Shown here piece after piece: positions 45,836 through 56,788 of a stretch of DNA of 64,000 nt. The stretch comes from Nemophila menziesii (Eukaryota > Streptophyta > Magnoliopsida > Boraginales > Hydrophyllaceae). The notes below the pieces were generated by a model, which saw only the letters and a program-made list of their open reading frames with translations, ran no database searches and was not told the origin of the DNA. The stretch spans positions 2,294,001 through 2,358,000 of the forward strand of contig JARWIR010000031.1 in the NCBI GenBank assembly GCA_029959085.1, given 5' to 3'. The translations under genes were made by a program, and so were the position numbers. Every line of letters starts with the position of its first letter. The stretch's first letter is position 1.

Positions 45836-46229
45836 TTTGAAAGCTGTGAGAGGCGGTTTTGGGTGTTTTAACCTAGTTTTCTTAGCCTCTTCTGCAAGTT
45901 TTTACCTAAAACGCACCAATAGCCTCCCCACCTCCGAAATTCATCTACCAAAACACTATATATCATCAAATCCTACCCTCTTTCACCACAAAAACATAAG
46001 ATCAACTCACCTCCTCTCCAAAATAACATCAAATCCTTAGTTTTTCCCAAGATTCTTCTTCACCCAATTCCTTAAATTAAACCCAATTCTTTCTTCTCCC
46101 ATACAAATTAACCAAGACCCATCTCATATTTCACCTAGTTCTTCAATTCCTAAGCCTCAAAACATCAAAATTCTAAACTTTTCCCTAAGTTTTTCATTAT
46201 TTGAAGTTTTGAGTTTGGGGTGAAAAGAG
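45836..46229 (+). other. Leader region before env-like ORF, element 2
   Basis: This C/A-rich, G-poor stretch of ~300 bp is rich in TCAC, CCAA and CAAA words (45920-46190), followed by GAGTTTGGGGT (46211-46221) and the ATG. The same type of pyrimidine/A-rich leader precedes the env-like ORFs of elements 1 (2600-2960) and 3. It could contain the 3' splice site of a spliced env-like mRNA, which would fit the polypyrimidine character. Confidence 0.5.
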
Positions 46230-47546
46230 ATGACTAACAGAACCGGTGATTTTCGAAGAACGGCTCCTAAAAGAAAGACCACCATTGGTGGTTCACAAGA
46301 TCAAGCTATTAAGATTCCTGATTCGCGTCCTAAACGAAAAATTGACGAAGTTAAGCTTGATTCTAAAAGAAAAGAAATCACAGGTCACAAGAGAAGATTG
46401 ATTGATGAGATTGAAAGTGAGAAGGAACCAGAAGAGGAAATTGCGAAGAACATTGAGGAAGAAACTGAACAAGAGATTCCGGAAGCACCCGTTTCAAAAC
46501 CTCCGCGTATGAAGATGTGGGACCACAAGCCTAAGAGGGTTTACACTTGTTGGAATACTCAGGTTCGTGAAAGAATTGAATTTTTGAAATTTGGTGAGGA
46601 GACGAATTTTCCTAAGGGTATTATGAGTAGTGATTACAAGGAATATGCTGTGACATGTGCTAAGTTTGGTTTGAAAGAGTTACAAGAAAGGAAGCTTGAA
46701 TTTATTCCTACTTTTGTGCGAGAATTTTACGAAGGTTTAGCTACCTCCCATGATGCCATTGATATCCGCAAAAAGGTAGTTCCTTTCTCTGTTGAACGTA
46801 TTCGGAAATCATTGAAACTACCCAACTTTTCTGGAACATGCCCCTTCCAAGAAATTCTTAATGACCCTTCTTTTGATTTTGAATCCCTTTGGGGGACCGT
46901 GCTTGTTAATGGGACTAGTCCAATTCCTGAAGGTGAAAGATATCCTGGACAGTTTTACAGCAGTAGTTTGACACCTCGTGCTAAGGTTTTGTCTCGTTTC
47001 GTAATACCCACTTTCTTTGGTATTAAACACACTTCCGAGTTGAAGAAAGAGCACATATTTGTTATTAAGTGTATTTTGGAGGAGAAACCATTTGATGTTG
47101 CTAAGATCATTTATGATACAATCATGGAGTTCGCGAAATCACCTATGAAACAACAAAATCTGAAGTTTCCTTGTACTATTACTCAGCTGTGTCTAGACGC
47201 AAAGATTCCGCATAAGAACGCAGATATTGACATTGTTTCAGTTGGTATGAGTATAGCTTTGAGCACAGTCAAGAACATCCATGAAGAGGCAACACGAGCT
47301 ACAAGAAGTCCAAGAACTCCTCAATCAAAGAAAGCGAAAACTGTTCCTGAGTTGGAGTCCAAGATTCAGATGTTGGAAGAGAATCAGGAGAAGATGATTG
47401 CTACCTTGGGAAACGTTACAAAAGAATTGGACCTGCTTCGAAATTTAATCCTAGGCGTAAATACACTTCAAAACGCGATTTATGATGCTGTTACGCGAGA
47501 TAAAGGTCCAGAACGCAACACCGATAACCAGCCTCGCGCTGGTTAA
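46230..47546 (+). CDS. env-like ORF of element 2, intact
   Basis: This intact frame has 438 codons. The N-terminal ~95 residues are Arg/Lys/Glu-rich and probably disordered. The central domain (about residues 100-330) matches the element 3 protein along its length (EFYEGLATS, VVPFSVERIRKSLKLPNFSG, SRFVIPTFFGIKHTSELKKE, LKFPCTITQLCLDAKIP). It resembles the plant family known as putative plant transposon protein domain. The C-terminus has a heptad-like coiled coil (ELESKIQMLEENQEKMIATL, about residues 370-410). I find no signal peptide or transmembrane helix, so the label env-like reflects position only. The hairpin at 47609-47628 and a purine 11-mer follow the stop. Confidence 0.8.
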   Translation: MTNRTGDFRRTAPKRKTTIGGSQDQAIKIPDSRPKRKIDEVKLDSKRKEITGHKRRLIDEIESEKEPEEEIAKNIEEETEQEIPEAPVSKPPRMKMWDHKPKRVYTCWNTQVRERIEFLKFGEETNFPKGIMSSDYKEYAVTCAKFGLKELQERKLEFIPTFVREFYEGLATSHDAIDIRKKVVPFSVERIRKSLKLPNFSGTCPFQEILNDPSFDFESLWGTVLVNGTSPIPEGERYPGQFYSSSLTPRAKVLSRFVIPTFFGIKHTSELKKEHIFVIKCILEEKPFDVAKIIYDTIMEFAKSPMKQQNLKFPCTITQLCLDAKIPHKNADIDIVSVGMSIALSTVKNIHEEATRATRSPRTPQSKKAKTVPELESKIQMLEENQEKMIATLGNVTKELDLLRNLILGVNTLQNAIYDAVTRDKGPERNTDNQPRAG

Positions 47547-48992
47547 GATACGTTTTCTAAACTTTCCTGTTAGTGTAGATTAGTTTAAATGCTTTATTGA
47601 GTCTTTTCGAGTCGTGGGGACACGACTCAGTTTTGAGTTTGGGGTGGGGTTCGTTGCCTCATCCTAGTTTTTATGTGTTATTTGCTTTATTTGCTTTCAA
47701 TAAAAGAATTTTCGGAGTTGCGTTTGACTGTAGAAATTTTTAAATATCCCTTTAATCATACTTTTGATAAATCTATGATAGTAAATAGTGGACTTTAGGG
47801 ATTGATATAAAACGCACTTACAATTGCATGCGAACATAGGTAATTGATAGGAAAAATTAATGAACAATGCAAATGAAGTAAGCTTGTACTCAAGGAATAT
47901 GTTTGGTGTGTAGAACGTGAAATCCTAATTAGTAGAGAACCCACCTAGATATGAACTAAAGACAAGCTATGTACTTAGGAAAATGATAGGGACAGTTCTT
48001 TGTTAGCCATTTGTGCCTTTTTAGCCTTCTATCCCTTGTATTAATTATTATCCGTCTTAGCCCACTTTGAGCCTTTAGCCTTTTCTTTGTAGCCACGATA
48101 TAAGCCATTATCCCTTAGATTATTAGGCATGACCATATGACCCGCACTTGAATCACAATCCTGAGACATGTCTCGAGCTTGAGTTTGGGGTGGTGGGACC
48201 ACATATGGGGAATTTAATGGGTTGGGATCGATGTGCTTTGTATTGTAGCACAATTGCAGATGATATATACTTGTAACCCTTTGCCGGGAATGAAGAAAAA
48301 AAATGAAAAAGAAAGAAAAAAAATGAAAAATTTTGAAAAATCATACAGTAGGAACCGGGAACCCGGATTCATCAAAACCGGGAACCCGGTTTGCTCCTGT
48401 ACAAAAAAAAGAAGAAAAAAAAAAGAAAAGAAAAAGAAAAATATGAATGAATAAAACATCCGGCAAAGGGGAATTTTTTGAAAATCATCTTGTTTATAGT
48501 AGGTAGACATGGGACGCTAAATTGTTGCGTATATGGGTGAGTGAGAACATCTTTTGAGCGTTAACTCAAGCTCGAGGACATTGTTGATGGTAAGTGAGGA
48601 GAGAGCCAAAAGCTCACTTCAAACTTACCAAATATACATCCACACCCGTCCTTAAGCCAATATCATAACCGTAAAGACCTCGTGATTCCTAAGTGCATAG
48701 TGAATTTATAATTCTGTTAATAGGGAATACACTAGGTGGAGCGTTCAAAGCGAGTTAGGATTAATGACCACCCTATAGCCATCATACAGAGATGAGTACA
48801 AGTGTAACCTTCAAGCATTGCGACTTTAATTTTATGATTGAGATTATTTATGTTTGATGTTGCATGATTAGTGTATGTGTATATTAGTTTCTAGAGTTTG
48901 CTATATGAGATTTATTTTGAGAATTGCTTTAGGGTTTATTTTCTAGCTTCTACTTGTTTATACGCTTACTTCTACCCCTTTGTTTTGTTTTA
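47547..48992 (+). other. 3' non-coding region of element 2
   Basis: There is no gene. Contents in order: hairpin GAGTCGTG/CACGACTC (47609-47628), GAGTTTGGGGT (47635-47645), the same 11-mer at 48181-48191, a purine-rich GAAAAAG stretch (48290-48345), two CCGGGAACCCGG palindromes (48354-48393), another A/G-rich stretch and the GAGAGAGCCAAAAG block near 48600. Most landmarks recur in elements 1 and 3. Confidence 0.7.
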
Positions 48993-49028
48993 CTTTGTCG
49001 GGACGACAAAGGTTTGAGTTGGGGGTCT
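48993..49028 (+). promoter_or_regulatory. PPT with preceding hairpin, element 2
   Basis: A perfect 8-bp stem CTTTGTCG / CGACAAAG with loop GGA (48993-49011) is followed by GAGTTGGGGGT (49016-49026), two bases before the LTR. The purine tract primes plus-strand DNA. Confidence 0.8.
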
Positions 49029-50587
49029 TGATGTCTCCCTAATTGTTCTTAATTTCGACCCTTGGGAGACATCATTTTTGGTGTTTATTTAATTAATTTG
49101 ATAGACTTTTGGACTAAATATGCAATAATCCGGAATTCCCTTTTTATTTCTAGCATTTTTAATTTATTAAACTTTTGCGCGTAATATTGGTATTTTTAGT
49201 GTAAAGTTTACAGGTTTTAGATGTTAGCTAGGAGAGGAATCCGAGGAGAAAGTCAAAGATCGTGAATTAGAGTCAAGACTTGAAGATAAATCCCGGAGAT
49301 ATTATTTTTAGAGCTGAAAATCCATTTTCCAGTCAATAGATTACTGATTTCGAGGTGCTTAAGCGATGATTTAGCCGCTGACCTTTGAAGAGAAAACATT
49401 CCTTATCGAGTTACGGAACTTTAGCAACTGGAATTAGGTCAATCGGAGTCATAACGCATCGGGAAAAGCCGTTTTAGTGAAGGTGTATCAGTAGTTACGG
49501 GATTTTGGGCTTAGAAAGTGGGCTTGGACATTTAATTAATATTCTATTTTCAGGTCCAAGCCCAAGAACGAATTTATGCTTATAAAAGGAGGTCTGGACT
49601 TCTATTTTTCACACAATTCACATTCCACAAGATTAAAACACCAGAGAGAAGCAACAGAAGGAAGAAAGAAGAAGCTACAAGAGCTGGAGTGGGTCTATAG
49701 CTCCGTTCGTAGTCATTCCAATTCCGGAAATTAGGTTCTTTTCGTATTTTAATTTTGTAAACAATATGAATTCCATTTCTTTTAATTTAGTTTTTAATTT
49801 TAATATGAGCTAAGCTTTTAATAGTGCTTGAGAACAAACAATGGGTGAATCTTAATTTTATGAAATAACGAATGTTGAATTTGGGTTTATGCTAAATTAA
49901 ATTAAATTGGGTTTATTACTCTTTTTGATAATTTGGGATTATTGACTGATTTTAGAGTCGCGAACTAAGATTAGGTATTAGTATCTAAGCTATTCCACAT
50001 AAGTGGCGTGTGGATCATCCTGACGGAGGGTTTAGGTATAGAATTAATTATTCAATCTAGGATAAAAGCTATTGATTCTGACGAACTTAGCTAATTCTAG
50101 GGCCAATGAGGTAAAACACTTAATCATCCAACGGTGGATCATATTTATCCTGACGGGACTAGTGACACTTTAGGATCGCCTTATAGTCCACCCTGACGGG
50201 GGTATAAGGAATTTAGAATCCCGACCATTGTAATTGACCGATTTAGCCCTTAAACAACATAAGTTAGAAGTAAGATTAGGAGGATCCTTGCGTTCTCAAG
50301 TATTACATCTCATATTGCGTTTTCACTTATTTTACTTGCGTCTTAGCTTTACTTGCATTTATAATTTGTCTTTCATTTAGTAGTTTTAATAAACAAAACC
50401 AAACAAACATTTTATTATCTTTTACTTTCATAAGTGCATCAATCACTACTTGCTAAACATTGTGATCAACCATCCGTCCTTGGAACGAATATGTATTATC
50501 ATACATAATACTTGGGACAACCGTACACTTGCGGTTGTGGTTCGATTAGCATTTGCATTTATTTTTAGAACACACAAAGGACCACCA
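49029..50587 (+). repeat. 3' LTR of element 2
   Basis: This is nearly identical to 37759-39318. It ends ACCACCA and is followed by TGTAG (50588-50592). Confidence 0.93.
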
Positions 50588-50592
50588 TGTAG
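50588..50592. repeat. Target-site duplication TGTAG, right of element 2
   Basis: This is the partner of 37754-37758. Confidence 0.92.
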
Positions 50593-51856
50593 TCATTTTG
50601 CGGTCTTGGATTATAGTTGTTACCCTGGGGACGCGGATGATATGCGTATGTCGGATTTGCTGACCCATTAGGATTTGAATACTGAAACCCAGGATGGTTT
50701 CTGTTTGGTTGATATCCTTGACCATTTGAATTGTAATTCCCTCTGTTGGAAACAAACATCACGGACTCTTGATTATTCTGACAAGTCTCCCATTAATGAT
50801 CATTCACACCACAATACGAACATCCATAAACTTCTTATGTAGCATTTACTTCAACCCTTTTACTCGAAAAACCTTCTTTTACGGCTAACGTGAGTTGTTT
50901 CAATTGTTGTTTCAATGTGGTTTGTATTTTGTTCTCTAAGGAGGTGAACTTTTCTTCAATACTTACGTTATTAACTCCTCCTTTAACAGGTGTTCTCACA
51001 GTATTCCGCCCCACTTCATTATTTACCGTTCTATCCAAAATAATCTTCGTGTGAACGGGTAGAACCTGCAAAGATCCACCACCACATAGTAAATCTAAAT
51101 CCTTTCTTGATTTCCCCTCAAGGCCTTTGTAAAATATTTTCATTTGTTCTTGTTGTGAAAGGCCATGATCAGGGACTCTTCGCAAATAATTCTAGAATCT
51201 TGACTAACTTCTACCCAAATCTTCATCATATTCTTTTTGGAAATGTGTCAATTCGAGTTGAGCATCTAATCTCATGTTGGATGGGTAGTATCTGTCGAAA
51301 ACCGCAGCCTGTAATTGTTCCCAATTTGTAATATTTCCCGGCTTTTGTGAATAATGCGAATCACTCGCTCCATCTATCACGAAAAATCTAAATGTAGCAA
51401 AATACATTTGCTCTTTTGTTACTCCTTGTGTGATGTAAGAATCGCAAATTTGCATAAATTTTTATACTGCGCGAATAGGATCTTCTCCGGGCTTGCCACG
51501 AAAATTTCCGAAATTCTGAAATTGAGTTAACATACCCGAATCTGGACGGAATCTCGGAACATCAATATCGGCTGGGCCAATCCTAAGAGGAGGAGCAAGG
51601 AATGGTTCTTGTGCTGGACCATTATGAACCATGGATCAGCTACTTGGGTTTGAATTAGAGGATTAGGAGGTGGGACTAGGCCATTCTGACCATTGTTATC
51701 AATCAGAGGGTCAGCCATCTTTCTAGCTAATCTTTCTTCTAACTTTTGCGCTTTATTTTCTTCTCTCCTTTTCTTGTTAGCAAGTCTTACTAATGATTCA
51801 GGATTATCAAGGATCGGAGGTAATGTCTTAAGATCCTTAAATAGCTTCCTTCGCAT
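50593..51856 (-). pseudogene. gag: Gag of element 3, N-terminal and central part, broken
   Basis: It starts at the ATG at 51854-51856. The N-terminus (RRKLFKDLKTLPPILDNPES, then LVRLANKKRREE) matches Gag of element 2. A frameshift near 51620 leads to FRPDSG and NFRGKPGEDP-like sequence. The central domain follows in 51455-51204 (FRFFVIDGASDSH, FDRYYPSNMRLDAQLELTHF) and 51185-50835. The zinc knuckle region near 50770-50830 is degraded. The NRGNYNSNGQGYQPNRNHPG linker runs into element 2 at 50593 and resumes at 37753. Several stops and shifts are present. Confidence 0.87.
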
Positions 51857-51960
51857 ACACCAAACCTAAAAACATGAAATATATGAACAAAAAAAGCGTA
51901 AAACTGAAAAATAAAAATGCAACTAACACTAAAGGATAAACACCGGGGTCACACGCTACC

Positions 51961-51979
51961 GTCCTCGGCAGCGGCGCCA
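51961..51979 (-). promoter_or_regulatory. Primer-binding site of element 3
   Basis: On minus, TGGCGCCGCTGCCGAGGAC lies 6 bases from the LTR. It is the same tRNA-Asp-type PBS as in element 2 with one further change. Confidence 0.78.
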
Positions 51980-51985
51980 AAAATT

Positions 51986-52860
51986 TGGTGGTCCTTTGTG
52001 TGTTCTAAAATAAATGCAATAAGGATAAGAGAACCATAACTGCAAGTGTATAGTTGTCCCAAGTAATATATGTGATAATACATATTCGTTCTCAGGGACG
52101 GATTGGTTGACTCTAATGCTTATTATATAGTGATTAATTGCACATGAAAGCAAGTAAATGATATTGAGATTGTTTGTTTTGGTTTTCTATAACTAAGACA
52201 ATAATTTAAAAGACTAAATTAATGCAACTATTAAACTAGATTCGAGAAAATAAAGTAGTTTACGCAAGGTATGAAAGGCAGTACTTGAGAGACGCAAGGA
52301 TTTCACCTAACTATCATTCATTTCATGTAATGTTTAAGGGACAAATCGGTAAATATGTAATGGCCGGGATTCGAAATTCTCCTTACCCCCGTCAGGGTGG
52401 ACTAAGGAGCTACTCATAGGTGATACAAACCACGTCAGGGTGATTATAGCCCACCTTCAAGTGATTAAGTCTATTTATACCCAATTGGCCATAGGATTAA
52501 TTAATCTTGTCAAAGTCTATAATTTCTATCCTACATTCATCAATTAGGTCTGTATCTAAACCCCCCGTCAAGGTGATCCATACGCCACGATATGGAATAG
52601 CCTAGATACTAACTCCTATGATTGGTTAATTATGTCAATGTTAATATATAAAACCAAATTAATGAAAAATACAGTTTACCCAATTTGATTTTAATTATAA
52701 TAATCCCATATCCAAACACATGAAACGTGATCAAATTGTGATTAACCCATTATGCCTTCTCAAGCACTTGTTAAGTTTAGCTCATACTAATTAAAAATAT
52801 GAAAACTAAATAAATAAATAAGTTCATCATGTTTTATAGAATAAAATAAAAGATCCTAAT
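51986..52860 (-). repeat. 5' LTR of element 3, truncated
   Basis: This aligns with the first 875 bp of 28193-29766. At 52861 the similarity stops abruptly and block X begins. About 700 bp, including the LTR start, are missing, so no target duplication can be read on this side. Confidence 0.83.
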
Positions 52861-55800
52861 GTTTTTAATGAGTATTAAGTGATATTTTGAGATATCAATT
52901 AATGGATTAGAATTTAACATAAAATCATTGAGTATTAACGCAAAGTTACTGAGTATTAATTCAAAACCATTTAATATTTCAAAATCCCAAAAGTTACCGT
53001 CGATTAATGAGGTTAATGAGTATTAACGCAAAATCACTAACTAGTAAAGCAAAATAACGGAGTATTACATAAAATAGTTGAGTGTTCTGTAACAAATTTA
53101 TGTAGTTGACAAAACGTCATCAACTCGAGACTACACAAAGCTTCTTGAGTCGATATGCGATGCTTCATAAATTCAAAGCTACAAATCTTTATGGTGGCTC
53201 TCCGAAACCTTTCACGAAACTTGAAGTTACTAATCCGGTGGGTACGGAAGACTGAACACGAAAAGTTTCGAAAAATTTGTAAAATGCAATTATACTTGAA
53301 GGGAGGAGTGAGTTATGCAGAGAGAAAATGTAATGTGTAATAAAAATCTATCTTTCAGATTATATTAACCCTAGGGGGTATTTTTGACCCATAATATGTC
53401 AAAGGCTCCTTTAGAGAAAAATATATCCTGACATTCCGTATTAGATACCAAAGTAGCATGTAAGACCCCATAAGAAATTCATCTAAAATAAAAGGTCTCG
53501 AAGCAAAGATATTTTTTATAAAGTCTTGTAAAGGAGGGAAGAATATTTTTCTAGAGTTGTATATTAAAAGAATTATGTAAATACCATCAAATAAAACAAA
53601 ACTCACATAAAAAAGTTTCAAAATAAATATTGAGCATTAAAGGTAGTTACATTGAGTATATTTAACAAGTTCTTATCATTGACACACCATCAATGATATG
53701 CCATCACCATCACCACTGTTGGCGAAGGCAATGAGTTATACTTAGTGTATAAAAACTGAAGTCACCGCTAGTGGCGAAACTGAACATGTTTAGTGTATGA
53801 CACCAAGCATATTTTAAAACTAGGTTTGCTCAAATTTCTATATTCGACATGTATAACAATCCACACAAAAAGTTTTAATAATAGACGTAAATTATCTACT
53901 TAATATAAAACACTAAAACCCAAAGAAATTACATTGGCCTTTAAGAAAAACAAAAAAAATTTAGTATCTTTTTTTCTTGAAGGAAGGATGGAGGTGGGAA
54001 CATAAGGGGGTGGTTCAAGAACCTTTGGGTTGAAATCTCTAATAAAACCATATAATACCTTATGCTTATTATAAATTACAAAGATGCCTACTACCACATG
54101 TTAAAGAATTAGTGAAATTTGACTTGGGATTTACATTGGTAACAAATAAGTTTTGAGAACCATTCAAGCAATTTTTAAGTTTCACAACTAATATGGTAAT
54201 TATAATTTTATTTATAACTCTCACATTTGATCAAATTTTTTTAACTTTCTTATGAGAATACAACCTATCCTTTAGAATACATCCATCATTTGTCCTTGGT
54301 TTGTACCACAAAGTTATTTATATGCACCAATATCCATCGATGGAGTACATGACAGTCTATTAAAAAATTTCACTCAGAAATATACAATATTAATCACATT
54401 ACTAGGTTAGAAAGGTAAGTTACAAGCCAAAATTCTTTGAATATTAACTTAATAGATGATCATTTTGGGAGGTTGACGTTCAACTGTCATAGATTTGTTC
54501 AAGTTGAGGATCAATCTGTAAAGCCACAACATAAAAATGAATAAGTTTTTGATCATTATCAAAATATATATAATTTTGTCTTGAGAAAGTTAATAAAGGA
54601 ACGGAATAATGGAACTTATCTAATTAGATTGTTCTAGAACACCTTCGAAGACTTGATTATTCAGTACTATCACAATAGCATTACGTCTCCCAAAATGTTT
54701 CCCATTATAGAATCTGCAAACTGTGCAATCGATCACAAAATATTAATGTTGTATTCAAATATTGGGTGAATTAGAGAGTAGGCGATGAAATTCAAAAGAT
54801 AAACAATCACGGTTTGTGTTAACTTACTAGGCAAGAACAATGTTGCCTTATAAGCCACGTCGCCATTGGATTGAAAACATCCTGAATTAAGGTATACAAA
54901 TTATTATATATTTATTAAGTTTCATCTAGAAATTAGTAATTCATTGAAATTACATTAACATGTATGATACGCGCATAATTTCCCATTATTCCAAAGCATA
55001 GGACTTCAAAGAAGAAGAATCACCATCTACATAAGAGTCTCCTTAATCTCATCCAATGCACTTATATATGAAAATGTATCTTCTTTTGCAGTATTAACCT
55101 CACTTGTTATGCATTTTTTATACGTATCATCATGATTTTTCTATATAATAACAATACATTAAGTTAAGAAAAGTCAAATATGGTAATGAAGATGCATCAT
55201 TGTATTTCGTGAAATATAACTTACAAAACACTTGATTCTGATGGACTTTTAGTTCCATTCGCATTATTAGTCTCCTGAATACATATCATAAAAGATCTAT
55301 AATACTATTATTAATAATTGAGGGGGAGAAAGAAAAATGATCACAGTAGATTTTAGAGTAACTGTATGAAAACCTTTTCATCAAACACAATGTGCTTGAA
55401 AGGAGATATAATACAAAAATACGGGATTAATAAAAATTAATAAGATTAGCGGACCTGAATGGAAATAACATGATTAAGAGTTGATGCAACTCGTAACAAT
55501 CAAATCCTCTCTTGTTAGACGAATTGATAAAGAGCCTAGGAAGCTAGATACCTAATCCAAATTTACCAGAAACCTGAATATGGGAATAATAGTCATGCTC
55601 ATAATCTTAAAACATCAATTTAGTATATCTTAGAAAGATTTACGGTACTTACTTCTTTTCTTGCGACACTGTGGAGTTGTTGATTAAAAGGAATAATAAA
55701 TTTCGACACACAAGTATATGATAAAAGGTAAATAATGAAATTCAAACAATACATGCCCTTATTGAAAAATCACTCAAATCCAATAATATCAATTTGGATT

Positions 55801-56776
55801 TAAAATGATGTGCGAGAGCTTGTGCTAGACATTGCATGTAAGGTTCTGGAAAATAAAAATAATAATAACTATAGAGCTCAAAACATAAATAGTCACTCGT
55901 ATTGATAATGTTTAAACTGAGAATAGAAATACCTGGACCAGGGAGAATAATATGTATAATTGTAGGATAATGATGTCCAGTGTTTCAATGATAGATAAAA
56001 ATATATGATTCCATCTTCTCCATCAACAATCGAGATGTGGAGCTCCATCTTGATTTGATTGGCACGGAACCTAAAGTCAGGGTTCCAATTCCTATTATTG
56101 GAATACGAACTTAAACAAGATGTTATGGAAAAAAATTCAATGTCTGAAAGTTGTATGTTATGAATAAAAAGTTTATAAGAGGGCTGACTAAATGGATATT
56201 TATATACAAAATGGCTCTAACTGAGGTGGGTGAGAAATTTATCTGCATTACACTCTAGTTTGACTAAAATTATTAATTGAATAATTATGTCTCTTTAATA
56301 AAAAAAAGACTTCTTTAATAAATGAATATATCCATGGCTTTCATATACATTTATTTTAATTTAGTTAAATAAGTCACTAATCACAAATCAGTATAAAATT
56401 TTACGCATTAAAGAATCAAATGGAAACGATAGGAAAATTCGTACTCAATTAATTATTCTTAAAATATAAAATTCCATGTCTCAATATGAGTTGGTAAATT
56501 ATTATTTATCCTCCCACATATTTATTTATATTGAAAAATATTTAATTGAACTCAATTTTTTTTCGCGATTAAGCCTAACTAGTCCAAATTATGCTATCAT
56601 TAATTGTAACATTGGTCTATATGTTGTACAAAATAGCGGTGGGAGTAAAAAGTTGCTTGGATATCGTTTTAATTTTTTTAAAGATATAGATGTAGATAAC
56701 AAATGTCAGGTCATTTGATATATTTTACTCAATTCGATTCCTTGGTCCAGTATACATCATCGCCTAAACATTGAAA
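52861..56776. repeat. Repeat block X, copy B (3.9 kb)
   Basis: This is a second copy of 20811-24545, same orientation. Substitutions are frequent (clearly older than the element 2 insertion). It contains an extra ~265 bp at 54117-54382 and lacks ~90 bp where copy A has the Walker A remnant. The left edge coincides with the truncated LTR of element 3. Confidence 0.8.
54990..56050 (-). pseudogene. Plant AAA-type ATPase gene fragment, copy B
   Basis: These are the same exon pieces as 22670-23820: the segment matching LAQALAHH-LLLLDLSDFS near 55855-55760, the GSLSI-like piece near 55530, and the segment corresponding to IPADK..IGALDEIKET near 55100-55020. Walker A has been deleted with ~90 bp of surrounding sequence. 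Stops are present in all pieces. Both copies share the same truncation, so the gene was already broken before the duplication. Confidence 0.62.
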
Positions 56777-56788
56777 TATAGTTACTAT

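Larger units (their letters stand above)
37759..50587 (+). mobile_element. Athila element 2, complete and young, nested in element 3
   Basis: This 12.8-kb element has two LTRs of 1,560 and 1,559 bp, PBS, gag, pol, env-like ORF, PPT and a perfect 5-bp target duplication. By hand count the LTRs differ at about 15 sites plus one indel, about 1 percent. At a commonly used plant rate of 1.3e-8 per site per year this means some 0.4 million years. The gag-pol frame is continuous except for four stop codons, with no frameshift. The env-like ORF is intact. It may still be mobilised in trans. Confidence 0.95.
28193..52860 (-). mobile_element. Athila element 3 on minus, split by element 2
   Basis: Read on minus: truncated 5' LTR (52860-51986), PBS (51979-51961), gag (51856-50593), the nested element 2 (50587-37759), remaining gag-pol (37753-33463), palindrome array, env-like ORF (32451-31141), 3' non-coding region, PPT and 3' LTR (29766-28193). 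Coding parts have many stops and shifts. The LTR family is related to that of element 2 but distinct. The outer ~700 bp of the 5' LTR are missing at the junction with block X. Confidence 0.88.
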
